Of a stretch of DNA of 64,000 nucleotides, positions 41,791 through 52,306 are shown one piece after another (the first letter of the stretch is position 1; every line of letters starts with the position of its first letter). The stretch is from Diplonema japonicum. Taxonomy: Eukaryota; Euglenozoa; Diplonemea; Diplonemida; Diplonemidae. Made by a program: the position numbers and the translations under genes. The notes below the pieces were generated by a model, which was not told where the DNA came from, did not search any database, and worked only from the letters and a program-made list of their open reading frames with translations. The stretch lies in NCBI GenBank assembly GCA_964019335.1, contig OZ025650.1, forward strand, positions 385,001 to 449,000. Direction: 5' to 3'.

Positions 41791-42573
41791 CTTCTCCCCC
41801 CCAGTTCATACCGCCACCACAAATGGTCTTATAATAAACACAGCTGGCACCAGTTTCGTCATGAACACTGCAGCGAACACAATGTGCAGCAGCAGCTTAA
41901 TCGACTGGTACACCAGCCGGATGCCTGACTTCTTCACGTGTGTGTTGTTCCACCTGTCTTCATGCATCAAGAAGACAGGGAGGGACCTCCTGACGCACTG
42001 GAAGAGCGTGTTCAGCGTGAGGGAAAGAATTTCGTGGAGGAGGAGAAGGTTGTAGCACTTTGCGGGCCGTATGGTGGAGGCCGTGTACAAGTTCACGGCC
42101 AACAAGAAGATCGGGATGGGGATGGCGGACAGAGGGATGTTAGGGGTGGTGCGCTGTTCCAGCTTCTCTGTGGTGGCCTCGGCTGCAAAGTGCATCGCAG
42201 ACCAGATAGCCAGCACACCAAGGACCACTAATGGGTCGGGGTCGATGATGGTGCTCGAATCCCATATTCCTATCACCGCTACTCCCGACAGCTGCTCTGC
42301 CAAACCGAACAGTCCACGGGCTACAATGCTCTCAACGTCCCGTAGCCCAAGGTCGCTGAAGAATATTTTTTGTATGGCCTTGCCCAGCAGGCATCCTATC
42401 AAGCAGAGTACCGCACTCATACAGTACTTCAGCAGCCCTATCCTCGAGGCCGTCACCATGGCAGGGTACCACTGCCCCCCATTCCCCCTTGTGAAGGAAC
42501 AGTCCCATACCACGGCGCATGTGAACAAAACCACAGCAAAGAGAAGCGTGCAAAGAAGCTTTGTGGTGATCAT
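41191..42573 (-). CDS. HRD1-like multi-span membrane RING E3 ubiquitin ligase (3 exons)
   Basis: Exons 42573-41812, 41754-41641 and 41589-41191 join in frame across introns of 57 nt (41755-41811, carrying a 31-base A tract on the coding strand) and 51 nt (41590-41640), for about 424 residues. Without splicing the first part stops right after its last membrane helix. The first about 255 residues hold six or seven hydrophobic helices ('LLCTLLFAVVLFTCAVV' first, 'LLLHIVFAAVFMTKLVPAVF' last). The linker 'RWIADATEEDL' and an RING-H2 domain ('CCICFDEM', 'PCNHMFHRECIMMWLNRS', 'CPYCRTRI') follow. This matches the HRD1/gp78 plan for ER-associated degradation. The tail is basic then Pro-rich. Its start lies 143 bp downstream of the RING-LON gene stop. 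Confidence 0.82.
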
Positions 42574-42716
42574 ATCATACCCTTAAAAAAAAAAAAAAAA
42601 AAGAAAAAAAAAACCCTCCTCCTGTTATATGATGACGGTTGGTTTCAAAGGGAGAAAAAAAAGAAGCAAGAATGAAGAAAAAAAAAAAAGAAAAAAAAAG
42701 GACACACGGGACAAGA

Positions 42717-43748
42717 CTACTCCTCGGATTTATGTACGAAGTAGTGTATTAGCATGACGGTGACGAGGATCGGAAAGTAGTGGAGGATGGAATACTGGTA
42801 CAGGAAACGGCGGATTTTCCCAGTGACGGTGGTGGACATAGAACGGAGCTGGGTAGAAGACCTGTTGAGAGCCTCGGTGGCTAGCGTGAGTCGGGATGAG
42901 TGGGTAGGGGAAAGGAGGACTGCTGAGCGAATCTCTTCAGCAACGCCAAGAGGGGGCTGCGGGTTGATGTAAGCCGCTATCCACAGCGCTAGTTGTGTCT
43001 TTGTACCTGGTAAAGGCCCGAGCTGAGAACGAACCACAGCAAGATGCGAAGGTGTGATCTCCCACCCACCCGTCTTGACCAGCTCTTCCCAATCCTCAAT
43101 TTTTTTCGAAACCTCTGCAACATTGCACGTTTCATCACCTTCACCAATACCCAACCATGACACCTTGGCAGTCATGTACCCGTGTGTTGTCCAACTGTCG
43201 ACCACGCTGAACACCCTTGTCCCGACACCTTCCACCAGATACCTTCCATTACGTTGTGTTTTGCATTCTGTGATTTCAATTTCACTTCCCACCTTGCACG
43301 GGTCGCCATCGGGGCCAATGCCTACCATGCCGAAGCAGGCTTTCTTTCCACTGTTTAAACAGTTTTCTATCATCACCTTGTACCTCGGCTCATACACGTT
43401 CAGCATCACAAACTGCTTCGGGAGGATCGAGTCCAGCACAAACACCGGAATGACGTCACGTTCATTCACCTCCCGCATGGCAGCTTCTTCTTCCTCTTTA
43501 CGTTCTGCATACCGCTCGGGTTTGGCGGCTTCTACCATTTTTTCTAGCAACAAGCACACCGGGAGGCCTTTGCCTCTGCCCGGAATCATACGTCTGCAGA
43601 AGGGGCATTTACAAGACACTTGTGAATCCGTATGCTCCCCTATAGACTCCAAACAAGGATTGCAGTACACGTGACCACACGGCAAGACCGTTGGTTTGTA
43701 ATACACATCATGGCACAGCGGGCATTGCAGTTCGTTATCAATGTCCAT
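42717..43748 (-). CDS. RING-finger plus LON-substrate-binding-domain protein with C-terminal membrane anchor
   Basis: The product is 343 residues. A RING finger occupies 9-52 ('CPLCHDVYYKP', 'PCGHVYCNPCLE', 'CPFCRRMIP'). A LON N-terminal (ASKZ) domain spans about 90-280 ('VIPVFVLDSILPKQFVMLNV', 'YEPRYKVMIENCL', 'FGMVGIG'). This pair is the core of LONRF-type E3 ligases, where the LON domain is thought to bind substrates. Unlike animal LONRF proteins it has no TPRs and ends in a hydrophobic segment ('YFPILVTVMLIHYFV') with a short charged tail, suggesting tail-anchoring in an organelle membrane. The next gene on the same strand is another membrane RING ligase, so the two may act in the same degradation route (inference). 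Confidence 0.85.
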   Translation of the reverse strand: MDIDNELQCPLCHDVYYKPTVLPCGHVYCNPCLESIGEHTDSQVSCKCPFCRRMIPGRGKGLPVCLLLEKMVEAAKPERYAERKEEEEAAMREVNERDVIPVFVLDSILPKQFVMLNVYEPRYKVMIENCLNSGKKACFGMVGIGPDGDPCKVGSEIEITECKTQRNGRYLVEGVGTRVFSVVDSWTTHGYMTAKVSWLGIGEGDETCNVAEVSKKIEDWEELVKTGGWEITPSHLAVVRSQLGPLPGTKTQLALWIAAYINPQPPLGVAEEIRSAVLLSPTHSSRLTLATEALNRSSTQLRSMSTTVTGKIRRFLYQYSILHYFPILVTVMLIHYFVHKSEE

Positions 43749-43951
43749 CTTTCAATTGGTTTTTATTTATTTATTTATTTTCTCCCACACGAACGCCCCA
43801 ACCTTCTTATTCTTTTTTCTTTTAACGGGAATGGGGAAGGGAAATAAAAACACACTATCTTGTTCTTTTTTTTCTTTGTCCTTCTGAATTTACAAAAAAC
43901 AAAAAAAAAATTGAAAGAGGTGAGGAGAGAGAAAAAAAAAAAACTCGATGA

Positions 43952-44249
43952 TTTAAAGGAAGCCGGTGGGGGCACCCTGCACAAGCACCATTTACTTGAT
44001 TACAGGGGGCGCACCTCGGCCTAGCTGTAGCTTCTTCTGCGTTCCGCGTCGTGTTAATGCGTGCAGCTCAACCCCAGCCGGGGCGCCCCGGGTAACCAAG
44101 ATTCTGAGCCCGTGTAGTTTGCTGCCTGTTCGCCACCCAGAGCATCTGCTTCTTCCACTTGGGCGCTACCGGTGATGACCGACGGGGAGGTCAACGCGAA
44201 CAACACATCTGATGTACTTCTTTATATTTCCATGTTATCCCCACCACCT
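43952..44249 (+). repeat. Dispersed repeat R4, copy 1 (SINE-like)
   Basis: A 298-bp GC-rich block matching 61131-61446 with small indels. Shared landmarks are TTGATTACAGGGGGCGC, TTCTTCTGCGTTCCGCGTCG, GGTAACCAAGATTCT and GGGCGCTACCGGTGATGACC. Its plus-strand end is A-rich. It lies in the gap between the RING-LON and RSPH9 genes, antisense to transcription. Confidence 0.8.
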
Positions 44250-44334
44250 AAAAAAATCTTGAAAAAAAAAATCTTCTCCAGATTTTCTTGATCTCTTCCC
44301 CCTCTTTTTTTTTTTTTTTTTTTTTTTTGGGCTC

Positions 44335-45369
44335 TCACGGCATCATGTAACACAGATCCAAGTTGATCTCCCCAGTACCAAAGTAGTATTGACCAAATAG
44401 ACGGCTGTTCGGCCGGTGGTAGAAGGCAGTACCCTGTTTGTTCAAGTTACTTTGCCCCATTGTGCATACCGGGTACATCAAATTCTTACCAACAACGACA
44501 CTGAGGGAGGGGTCATACTGTAAGGCCCAGACACCTTTGGGTGTGTCCGTAGAAAGTGGTTCAAGAAAGTCCGTTACTGGATTGTAAAACGGTGTAGCCT
44601 GCTGAGGGATGGTAGGGGTGGTGGGTGGCCTCATGTGACAGAACGAGGCCACACACTCCGCGTCACTGGCCTGAAGCCCAGAGAAGGTCTTGTTAACAGT
44701 AACCTTCTGGTTCTCCGTCAGTATGTACTGCCCACTGGGAACCACCCGGCATCTAAGGTTATGCTCCAACACAAAATGCGCAAGCCTCAGACTTTCCGCC
44801 ATGCCAACAACGACGACCTTTTTCTTTTTCTTTTTTGTGACTGTTTCTTCTTCGTCTTCTTCTTGCTTTTCTTCTTCCTTTTCTTCGACCTTTCCTTCCT
44901 CGTCGTCTTCTTCTTTTTCTTCTTCCTCCTCTTCACCTTCCTCTTCTTTTTCAGCCTTTTCAGGCTCCACAACAGGCGGCGGCAGTACTTCCTCGGCAAC
45001 GTGTTGTTTTACCTTATAACTGTAAACAGGGTCGCCCATGAATTTTCCTCTTATCTGTTCGCAGAAAAGCGATTGGCTATCGTCCAGTGTTTCAGGGAGA
45101 ATGGTCCAGTTGTGGCCGCCGTCGGTGCTGTAAAGGGTGCGGACGTTGCTGATTTCGCGGAGGGGGACTGAGCGGCCAGTCACAATGTTGGATGTCTGGG
45201 CCAGCAGGTAGTTGTTTTTCACCCCGAAGACTTTTCCCCAGAAGAACACCGGTACACCAAAATCCCTGCTCAGCACCGACAATGATGCAGACAAAGCACT
45301 CTGCTCCGCTATCGTCAAGACATGCCCCGTAAGCCCCGTGTACTCAAATGTACTTTGCAGGTCTGCCAT
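44335..45369 (-). CDS. RSPH9: Radial spoke head protein 9 homologue
   Basis: The product is 344 residues from the ATG at 45369. RSPH9 is a radial-spoke-head subunit of motile 9+2 axonemes. Family landmarks: an N-terminal helix pair ending 'VPVFFWGKVFGVKNNYLLAQ', 'LYSTDGGHNWTILP', 'GKFMGDPVYSYKV', 'RLAHFVLEHN', 'VNKTFSGLQASDAE' and the C-terminal 'FGQYYFGTGEINLDLCYMMP', which aligns with the 'GYVYVGTGEKNMDLPFML' end of animal RSPH9. It is about 70 residues longer than the human protein owing to a low-complexity Glu/Lys insertion (about 140-190). It indicates a motile flagellum. A T12 run and G-rich leader precede the ATG. Confidence 0.93.
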   Translation of the reverse strand: MADLQSTFEYTGLTGHVLTIAEQSALSASLSVLSRDFGVPVFFWGKVFGVKNNYLLAQTSNIVTGRSVPLREISNVRTLYSTDGGHNWTILPETLDDSQSLFCEQIRGKFMGDPVYSYKVKQHVAEEVLPPPVVEPEKAEKEEEGEEEEEEKEEDDEEGKVEEKEEEKQEEDEEETVTKKKKKKVVVVGMAESLRLAHFVLEHNLRCRVVPSGQYILTENQKVTVNKTFSGLQASDAECVASFCHMRPPTTPTIPQQATPFYNPVTDFLEPLSTDTPKGVWALQYDPSLSVVVGKNLMYPVCTMGQSNLNKQGTAFYHRPNSRLFGQYYFGTGEINLDLCYMMP

Positions 45370-46921
45370 TTCCTCCACCCACCCTCCCAAAAAAAAAAAA
45401 TGTGTAGCCTTTTTTTTTTATTTTACTTTTTGAAAAGGGTGGGAAAAAAAAAGGAAATAAAAGGGGTTGAAAACTTAAATGGAACAAAACATAATGGGGG
45501 TGGGGGTGGTGGAAAAAAAAAAGAAAAGAAGGGGGTGGGAAGAGAGGAAGAATAACCCCTTTTGTGCGCTCATTTCCTATTCTATCACTATAATTCTCAA
45601 TTCAATCTGTCAACCCCTCTCACTTGCTTTTCTCCTCCCTCCCCCTCCTTCTATTCTATGTTGTCCCGCTTTTTTTTTTTTTTAAATGCTTTTGCTAATT
45701 TCATTCGTTTTTCTAAGAATCTACTTTTAAAAAAATGGAAATAAGGAGAGGTAAAAAAAAAAAAAAACATTGGGACAAGTGAAGTAGAAGTATTGAAAAG
45801 GTAAACGGCGGAGAAAAAAGAATGGAACAATAGAGTGACAGAAAGGGGGGGGGGGGGGGGGGGGCGCAAGAAGAAGCTGAAGGAACAAGGACAGGGAACA
45901 GGTGCTTCCAACGACTCACCCTTTAAAAAAAAGGAGGGGGGAAAGACAAAAAAAAAAAGGAAAGGGCCCAAGATTTTGTGCTAAAGAGACTGGTTTGGCC
46001 TCTCTATCTGTGGGTGTGTTCCATCCCTCCCTTTTTTTTTTTTAAATCTCATCCTCCTCCTAAAAGTGTACATTGTCACAGAAATCAGCGGAAAAGGTAA
46101 CAAGCTATATATGAATGAAAAAAATGGGTGGGAGGGAGGGGGGGGAGAATGATTATTGCTACCTGTAGATGTTACCTACAGATGTGCTGCAATAACAATC
46201 CATATCCCCTCCCCCACCCCCGGCGGGTATTATTAAATATAGAACAAAAGAAAAGAACAGGAAAAAAAAAAATGGTGGCTGTCTTTACAATAAGTAAACA
46301 GGGGGTGATTCGCAATAACGTGGGGAAGAAGTGTTAGCAACGGCCCACCGCGACGGAAATAAAATAAAAAAAATAAAAATTAACAGATCCACCGATATTC
46401 TATCCCCTCGAGCCTTTTACTGGACCGCAAAAGGAGGGGGAAGCAAGAATAATGGGGAAGAAGGAACCACCAAAACATTTTTTTTTTTTTTTTCGAACAG
46501 CTAAACTCAGTACAAGCCACATTAACGGGCGGAAAGCAAAAATAAAATTCAAGCAATTTCTTTTTTTTTTTTATTCTTCAAAAAAAAAAAATCTGTCGTT
46601 TTTCATTCTGTTTTGCTGCTTTTTCTGTTCTTTAAAAAGGAGGTACGGTATTTTCTTGGAGAGAAAAGGGGGGGGGGGGGGGGGGAGAGCGATAGTAACT
46701 TGTGACAAGTTACATACACACACACAAAAGGTTAGATAAAAAGATACAATTGTTTCTTTTTTTTTTCATTCTTTATTTTTTTTAAAATTTCTTGTTCACT
46801 TGCTCGTCGCGCTCAGCAGACAAAGACATGAACAAGAAATATGGTTTTTTCTTTTTTTTTTCTCTTTTTTTTCTTTTTTGGTTTTTTTTTTTCTTTTTTT
46901 TTTGAAAAAAATAAAAAACAA
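45370..46921. other. Long intergenic region
   Basis: About 1.55 kb of A/T and G homopolymers (G18 near 45847, G18 near 46669). Two small hairpins stand out: 46151-46200 (around CTGTAG...CTACAG) and 46695-46713 (GTAACTTG-TGA-CAAGTTAC). No gene seen. Confidence 0.55.
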
Positions 46922-47260
46922 CTACAGCGCAGCAAGCTCACGCATTTCCCTCTCTGTCACTCCGCCATCATCCTCCCCGTCGCACCCATCGAAGGAAGTT
47001 GGGTAAAGGAATTCTTGAAACTCCTCCAAGGAGACCTGCCCATCACGGTTGATGTCGATGCTGTCGACAAGGTCGTGGAGCTGTACCTCTGTCAGATTGC
47101 ATCCCTGGTTCTTAAGCATCGCCTTGAGTTCGGGCACCTGCAGAAACCCGTCATTGTTGAAGTCTGCCTGTTGGAAGGCAGACAGGGTTCTACTGCTGAT
47201 TCCCCTAGCCTGCGACACGGCCTTCACACTGTGTCTGGGGATTGCGCACAACATTCTGTA

Positions 47261-47263
<3 letters not shown>
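46922..47263 (-). CDS. Small EF-hand protein with mitochondrial-type N-terminus
   Basis: The product is 113 residues from the ATG at 47263. Residues 1-27 (MYRMLCAIPRHSVKAVSQAR...) are basic, Ser-rich and free of acidic residues, as in a mitochondrial presequence (inference). Two canonical EF-hand loops follow, 'DFNNDGFLQVPE' (34-45) and 'DINRDGQVSLEE' (70-81), with acidic residues at positions 1, 3, 5 and 12 suited to calcium binding. The last about 25 residues are acidic. It is probably a calcium sensor or regulatory subunit of an organelle protein. An in-frame ATG three codons downstream is an alternative start. The coding-strand leader holds a 30-base A run immediately next to the ATG. Confidence 0.8.
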
Positions 47264-47294
<31 letters not shown>

Positions 47295-47993
47295 TGTAGT
47301 GTTTTAGAACTGTTATTATTTTTTTTTTCGATTTTCATTCAATGTTTAAAAAATATATAAAAAACAATTTCTTTTGGAAAAAAAATTCTGTGATTGGAAA
47401 AAAAAAAAAAAAAGAGAGAGATGACACGCAACGTGCCTTGACGGGTGCACAAAGGGAGTAGGGGGAGGGACGGGACAGCATGTCTGAGAAGATGAAAAAG
47501 AGGGAAAGACAAAAAAAAAAAAGATTTTGACAAAGACGCGAGGGGAAGGGGGGGCTTTTGTTGTATGGTTTGACGGAAGAAAAGTAATACATAAAATAAA
47601 AGTAAAAAAGGGTTTTTATTCAGAAGGAGGATCGGTGCGTGGGGATATCCGGCCCGACCTCCTCCTGCAGTGACTTGCCCTTGAAACTTGTCCAACCACT
47701 TTTAGACTACATCCACTGGAGAACTGCTTCTTTTTTTTTTCTCGTCCTCCTTCTTCCCCTTCTTCAACATTTGTTTGGCCTCCTAACGGAACGCAGAGAT
47801 TTGAGACTTCAAAATGTCTACATCTCACATTTTCCCACTTTTTTTTTTCTTCTTCCTCTCCACTCCTGATCCTTTCCTCACACCCCTCCATTCATTTACA
47901 ACAAAATTACTAACATTTTGATATAAAATAAAACAAAAAACAAAAGGAAATAACATTTTTTTCGATATGGTACATACCCCCCCCACTTTTTTT
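47264..47993. other. Intergenic region, no gene seen
   Basis: About 730 bp between the TTL-family gene and the EF-hand gene. It is partly pyrimidine-rich, with no convincing coding or structural element. Confidence 0.55.
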
Positions 47994-49112
47994 TCAACGC
48001 ACTTGAATCGTGGCAAATTGAAGATCGGGCACGAGCAGTGGCTCGTTCGCAGCAGCCTGCTCCACAAAAAACTCGACAATATCTTCGGCGAAGGCCCTGT
48101 ATTGTTTTTTTTTTTTTTTTTTTTTTTTTTATTTCCCCCGTTCTGCATACTTTGTTTCCGGGCACTTGTTCCGGAACGAAGGGTCAACATTCACCTCCAG
48201 CAAGTACGGCCTCAAGGTGCCACTAGCCGTCACGGAGGGTATGTAATCAAAGGCCAAATGGTTGAAGAGACCAGAGTCTTGGTTTTGTATCGGGGCAGGA
48301 AGGCCTTTTTTATCCCAATGCCGGATCATAGCCTTGACCACCTTCAGACTGGACTGCAGCGCTTGAGCCCAGACTGTCTTGTAATGGACCCAGTCAGAGG
48401 TGGAGGCGAATACGTTTGCAGTGCTGTGCTCCACATCGGCATCGCGTTCAGTGGAGTTTTCTGTGTATGCAACTTGCATGATGTTAGCACGAAGGCGCCG
48501 GCTGACATGCAACCAGATGTCGCCAGAATGGTTTACTGTCAGGACGGCCCACATACGGAGCAGCATTTTTTTACCATCGTGGAGGTAAAGGTCTGGGACT
48601 TGTTCTTGGATTACGTATCGGTGCCAGTCCTCTTTGCCCTTCTCAACGGCTACACAGTGGTTGTATGCCTCTGCGGCATTGGGGAAGCATGTGACGCCTT
48701 TCCGTGCATTCAGGTGACTCACCTTCACATACCACTTGCTGTTCCCCAGCGCTTCCCGGTTTGAGAGGAATGTTCGTTGAAACGACTCGAAATTGAAGAA
48801 GGTGATTGGTGCCACTTCCGTGATCCCATCCCTTACTAGTAACTTTGCTAGGCTCACCTTGCCGCCTAAACAATCCATGTTGCTCTTTGGTATCAACTTC
48901 CATGATGCTCCGCATTTACATCCGCGGGATTTTTGGACATAGCATATGCCGCCCTGTTTGCAGGCTTCGCACCCCATGGACGCCGGCTCCGACTGCCATC
49001 CTCTGTTCGCGAGGATCCTTATTATGTGCTTTTTCTTCCAACAGCTGTGATACACCTTTCTTCCCATTCGGCTCTCGGGGTCTTCATACGAGCTGCTGCT
49101 GTACACAGACAT
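47994..49112 (-). CDS. Tubulin-tyrosine-ligase-family protein (2 exons)
   Basis: Exons 49112-48151 and 48096-47994 join across a 54-nt intron (48097-48150, GTATGCAGAA...ATACAG, with a long A tract), for 354 residues. TTL-like enzymes ligate amino acids (Tyr, Glu or Gly) to tubulin tails. The ATP-grasp elements seen are 'KWYVKVSHLNARKGV', 'YVIQEQVPDLYLHDGKKMLL', 'VSRRLRANIMQVAY' and the metal/ATP-binding 'YLLEVNVDPSF' near the end. Splicing appends 'AFAEDIVEFFVEQAAANE' and a final segment in place of a stop after a few residues. A Cys-rich insert ('GCEACKQGGICYVQKSRGC') near residue 40 is unusual. Which modification it makes cannot be told by eye. Modified axonemal tubulin would suit the flagellate context. 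Confidence 0.82.
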
Positions 49113-49162
49113 TCTTTTTTTTCTTCTTATTGTAATGATGATATTTGTGTGTGTGTGCGCGT

Positions 49163-49198
<36 letters not shown>

Positions 49199-49467
49199 TG
49201 TGGGTTTCTTTTTTTTTCACCCTGTTGTTGTTTTATTATTATCTTTTCTTTTTCTTCTTCTTTTTTTTGTATTTTATATATAATGAACAAGGAAAAAGGG
49301 AAAACGAGAATGGAAAAAAAAGAAGAAAAAAATCCCGGATTGATATGACAAATATTTAAATTGTTTTCTTGTTTTTTTTTTTTTTAAAAGAGGAACAAAA
49401 AAAGGCATGTGTGGAAGAAAAGCAGGGGGGAGGGTTTGACGAAGGGTAAAAATAAATGGTTTCATTC
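49113..49467. other. Short intergenic region
   Basis: About 355 bp between WDR3 and the TTL-family gene. It contains a T32 run near 49165-49197. No element seen. Confidence 0.6.
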
Positions 49468-52276
49468 TCATTTTCTTGCTTTTTTATGCCCTTTGATGTT
49501 AGACACATCGAAGAAGGACTCGCCAGCTGCCTGGCGGGAGGAGATGTGGTTAGTAAGGAGGTTGAGACCAGAGTTGTTGAATCCGTGGGTGTCGACCTTT
49601 GGGGTATTTTTTTTTTTTTTTTTTTTTTTCCCCCTTCCCATACCTGGTGTGCCAGGGCCTTGGACAACCTTTCACTGAGTTCAAGTGTAGTAGCTTTGAG
49701 GCTTGGGTTTGCCTGCAGTTCTTGCGAGAACTGTTTTATCAAGAACATCGCCACCTTCGCCACCGCCTCCACCCTGCAACATTTTTCCTTCAGCAAATCG
49801 ACACAGAAGGACAGCAGCCTTTTGCTATAGTCGACAGGCACACCTGACAACACGTACCTCATAGCGTGACCTTTGATGCCCTCTACTACCTTGCCTAGGT
49901 ACTGCAGTGGAGTCAGCGAGCCTAGAAGGGGGTGCTTTGTTTCCGCATTCACGCCGCCTTCTGTCCTCCTTTCGAGTTCTGCCATCGCAAGGTCCAGCGC
50001 CTCCACGAGGTCCTCGCTCCCTTTAAGATGCAACGCCGTACGCTGCCCTGCAACCCCCACCTCTGCGTCCGCCTTGTCAAGCGCTGCGTATGCCAGCGAC
50101 GCTGCTGCCTCCTTGTCGGCAGCCTGCTGTGCCTCCTTCTCGGCCTCCTCCTCTGGGAACAACAACCCTTCCGTTCTCACCCACGACCGCAGCGTTCTGT
50201 CACCGCCGTACGATATCAGTATCCCACCCTCTTTCGACAGCTCACACCCCCACACTGCCCCGTGGTGCCCCCTCAGCGTCTGGATATGCGTGAAGTGATC
50301 CGCATCCCAGCACTTTACTGTCCCGTCCTTACCTGCATGAGGTGCCTTCTTCTTGTTGCGCCATACCTGTCGTCCACAAATAATGAGTCCCACCAACGAA
50401 TTTAACGTCTGTCACATAGTCATCATGTGCATAGAGCGACTTGTGGCAGTCACCGAAGTCCAGTCCCCACAGCTTCACATTCTTGTCGATGGAGCCTGTC
50501 GCGATCAGCCTGTATAGTAATGTGATGGTGATGAAGGACATACCTTGAATCATCGCTGATGCTGAGGGAGGTGACGGGGTACTTGTGGCCGAAGAGGGAG
50601 AGGAAGAACTTGCAAGAGTCCGCGAAGTAGACTTTTACAGTGTTGTCTTGGAGGGCAGCTGCGAAGAATTTCTTGTCTTGAGAATATGTGATCGCTGTGA
50701 TGGCGTCCGTGAACTCCAAAGTCGAGGACTCGAACAAGGTGAGGTGTTTCTCCTTTGTCTCTTCTTGCTGCACTAGGTCGAAGGACCAGATTTTCATTTT
50801 CTTGTCTTTTCCACCAGAGGCAATACCCTTGCCGTCTGCACGGAGACACACTGCCTGCACTTCGCCTTCGTGAGCTTCGAAACTCTCGATCACCTCCGAG
50901 TTCGGGAGGTTGATGAGCTCCAAGGTGCCCTCCTTGGTGCCTGCCACGATGTGCTGGTCGCCCGGCAAGAAGGCAAGGCACACAGCTTCGGGGATGTCGA
51001 TGGTGTGAGTGCAGTCGACGATGGCACCTTCCTCGCCCTCCTCCTCCAGCTCTATCCGCCACACTTTCACGCCGCCCGTCGCGCAGGTTGCCACAAGACG
51101 GTTTGAAGCCGACATGGTCGACGCCCTTACCTCCCCTCTGTGCCCGATGTCTCCGCACTCCTTTGCACGCATCACTGTGACGGGCGTCACTTTCGAGTCA
51201 GTCCACGTGATGTCCCATACCTCGAGTTGGTTGTCGTTCAGAGCTGCCACTAGTCTGTCGGGCTCGTCGTTCAGCTCCGCCTCCTTCCTTGGGATGAAGT
51301 CGAACGACCTTATCTTCCCTTCACATCTGATGACGGAGTCCAGCCTGTGGTACTCCATCCCAGCGTGTCGCTCGATGTTGTCAGTATCTTTGTCCTTCTC
51401 CCTTCGTCTTTTCTTCTGCCTTGCAAGCTTCGAGCCGACACCTTTTTCTGAAAGAACTTGGTAGAGCTCGATGACGCGGTCAGCGGACTGCACGGCGAGG
51501 AGGGTGTGGGAGGGGTTGTACTTCATCATGGCCACGGGGCGGTGGTTCTGTCGCTCGAGTGTGCCGTGGGGGGTGTAGGCTTCCTCGGCGGTACCGGTGG
51601 TGTTCTCCAGGTCGTAGACTTTGAGGATGTTGTCGCGAGCACCGACGATAAGGCGGGACTCTGAAATATCCATGCAGATGGAGGTGGCCTGGCTGGAGGA
51701 CCCGATGAAGGTGTGGATGCAAGCGCGGATCTCAGGCTCCCAGACCTTCACGAGACCGTCTCCAGCAACAGAGATGAGCTTCTTGTGGTTTTGTTGGAAT
51801 TTCAGTCCGAGAATGGCAGATTTGTGCCCACGAAGGCGGAAGACCGGGTCCTGTGTGGAGACATCCCATATCACAATATCGGTATCGGAGCCGCCAGACG
51901 CCACCATTGTCGTGTCAGCACTGCTGGCAAGGGACAGGATCTTGCTGTTGAGTTTATGTCCAAGTCCACGGACCATTAGGGTGTCCCAGTCAGCAGTGAG
52001 ATAGATAGAAACATGGCCATCAGTGTACCCTATGAGCAACTGTTCCCCATCGGCGGAACATTCTAAACACGAAACAGCAGCCTCGTCGCTCCCCCCAGGG
52101 ATGAACCCAACAATAGACATTGTTTCCATGTCAAAGATGTGTACGTTTTCCAGGGAAGGCGTGCACACCACCTGTCGTTTCTCCTCCCCAACACCTGCTA
52201 CTACAATATTCCCCTCGTTCGCCACCACGACACCTGTCATCCCTTTTGCCTCATACTTCAAATAAGACCTTGGCAT
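49468..52276 (-). CDS. WDR3: WDR3/Utp12-type U3 snoRNP WD40 protein (4 exons)
   Basis: Exons 52276-50544, 50509-50367, 50332-49644 and 49596-49468 join across introns of 34 nt (50510-50543), 34 nt (50333-50366) and 47 nt (49597-49643), for 897 residues, close to the about 940 of yeast Dip2/human WDR3. About a dozen WD40 blades form the first 700 residues, e.g. 'VASGGSDTDIVIWDV', 'LIATGSIDKNVKLWGLD' and 'TTGKDGTVKCWDAD'; the last two are created by splicing. After the Glu-rich linker 'EEEAEKEAQQAADKEA' comes the Utp12 domain ('MRYVLSGVP', 'LLKEKCCRVEAVAKVAMFL'), completed by the last exon ('VDTHGFNNSGLNLL...FFD'). The protein is a UtpB component for early 18S rRNA processing in the nucleolus. 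Confidence 0.92.
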
Positions 52277-52289
52277 CCTCCTATGCCAC

Positions 52290-52306
52290 CCTGTAATGGA
52301 TTAGAA
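52290..52306 (-). promoter_or_regulatory. Candidate trans-splice acceptor of WDR3
   Basis: The minus strand reads TTCTAATCCATTACAG, ending with the AG at 52292-52291, 14 nt before the WDR3 ATG. Assigned by position and form; the pyrimidine tract is weak. Confidence 0.4.

Noticed and set aside
46452-46739. Several Phe- or Lys-rich open frames in homopolymer gaps resembling signal peptides
   Set aside because: They are read-through of T or A tracts, lack protein-like composition and occur on both strands.
50329-50553. Small separate WD40 gene and a second gene at 49356-50396
   Set aside because: Two 34-nt introns and a 47-nt intron join them to the WD40 gene above, reproducing full-length WDR3 with its Utp12 domain.
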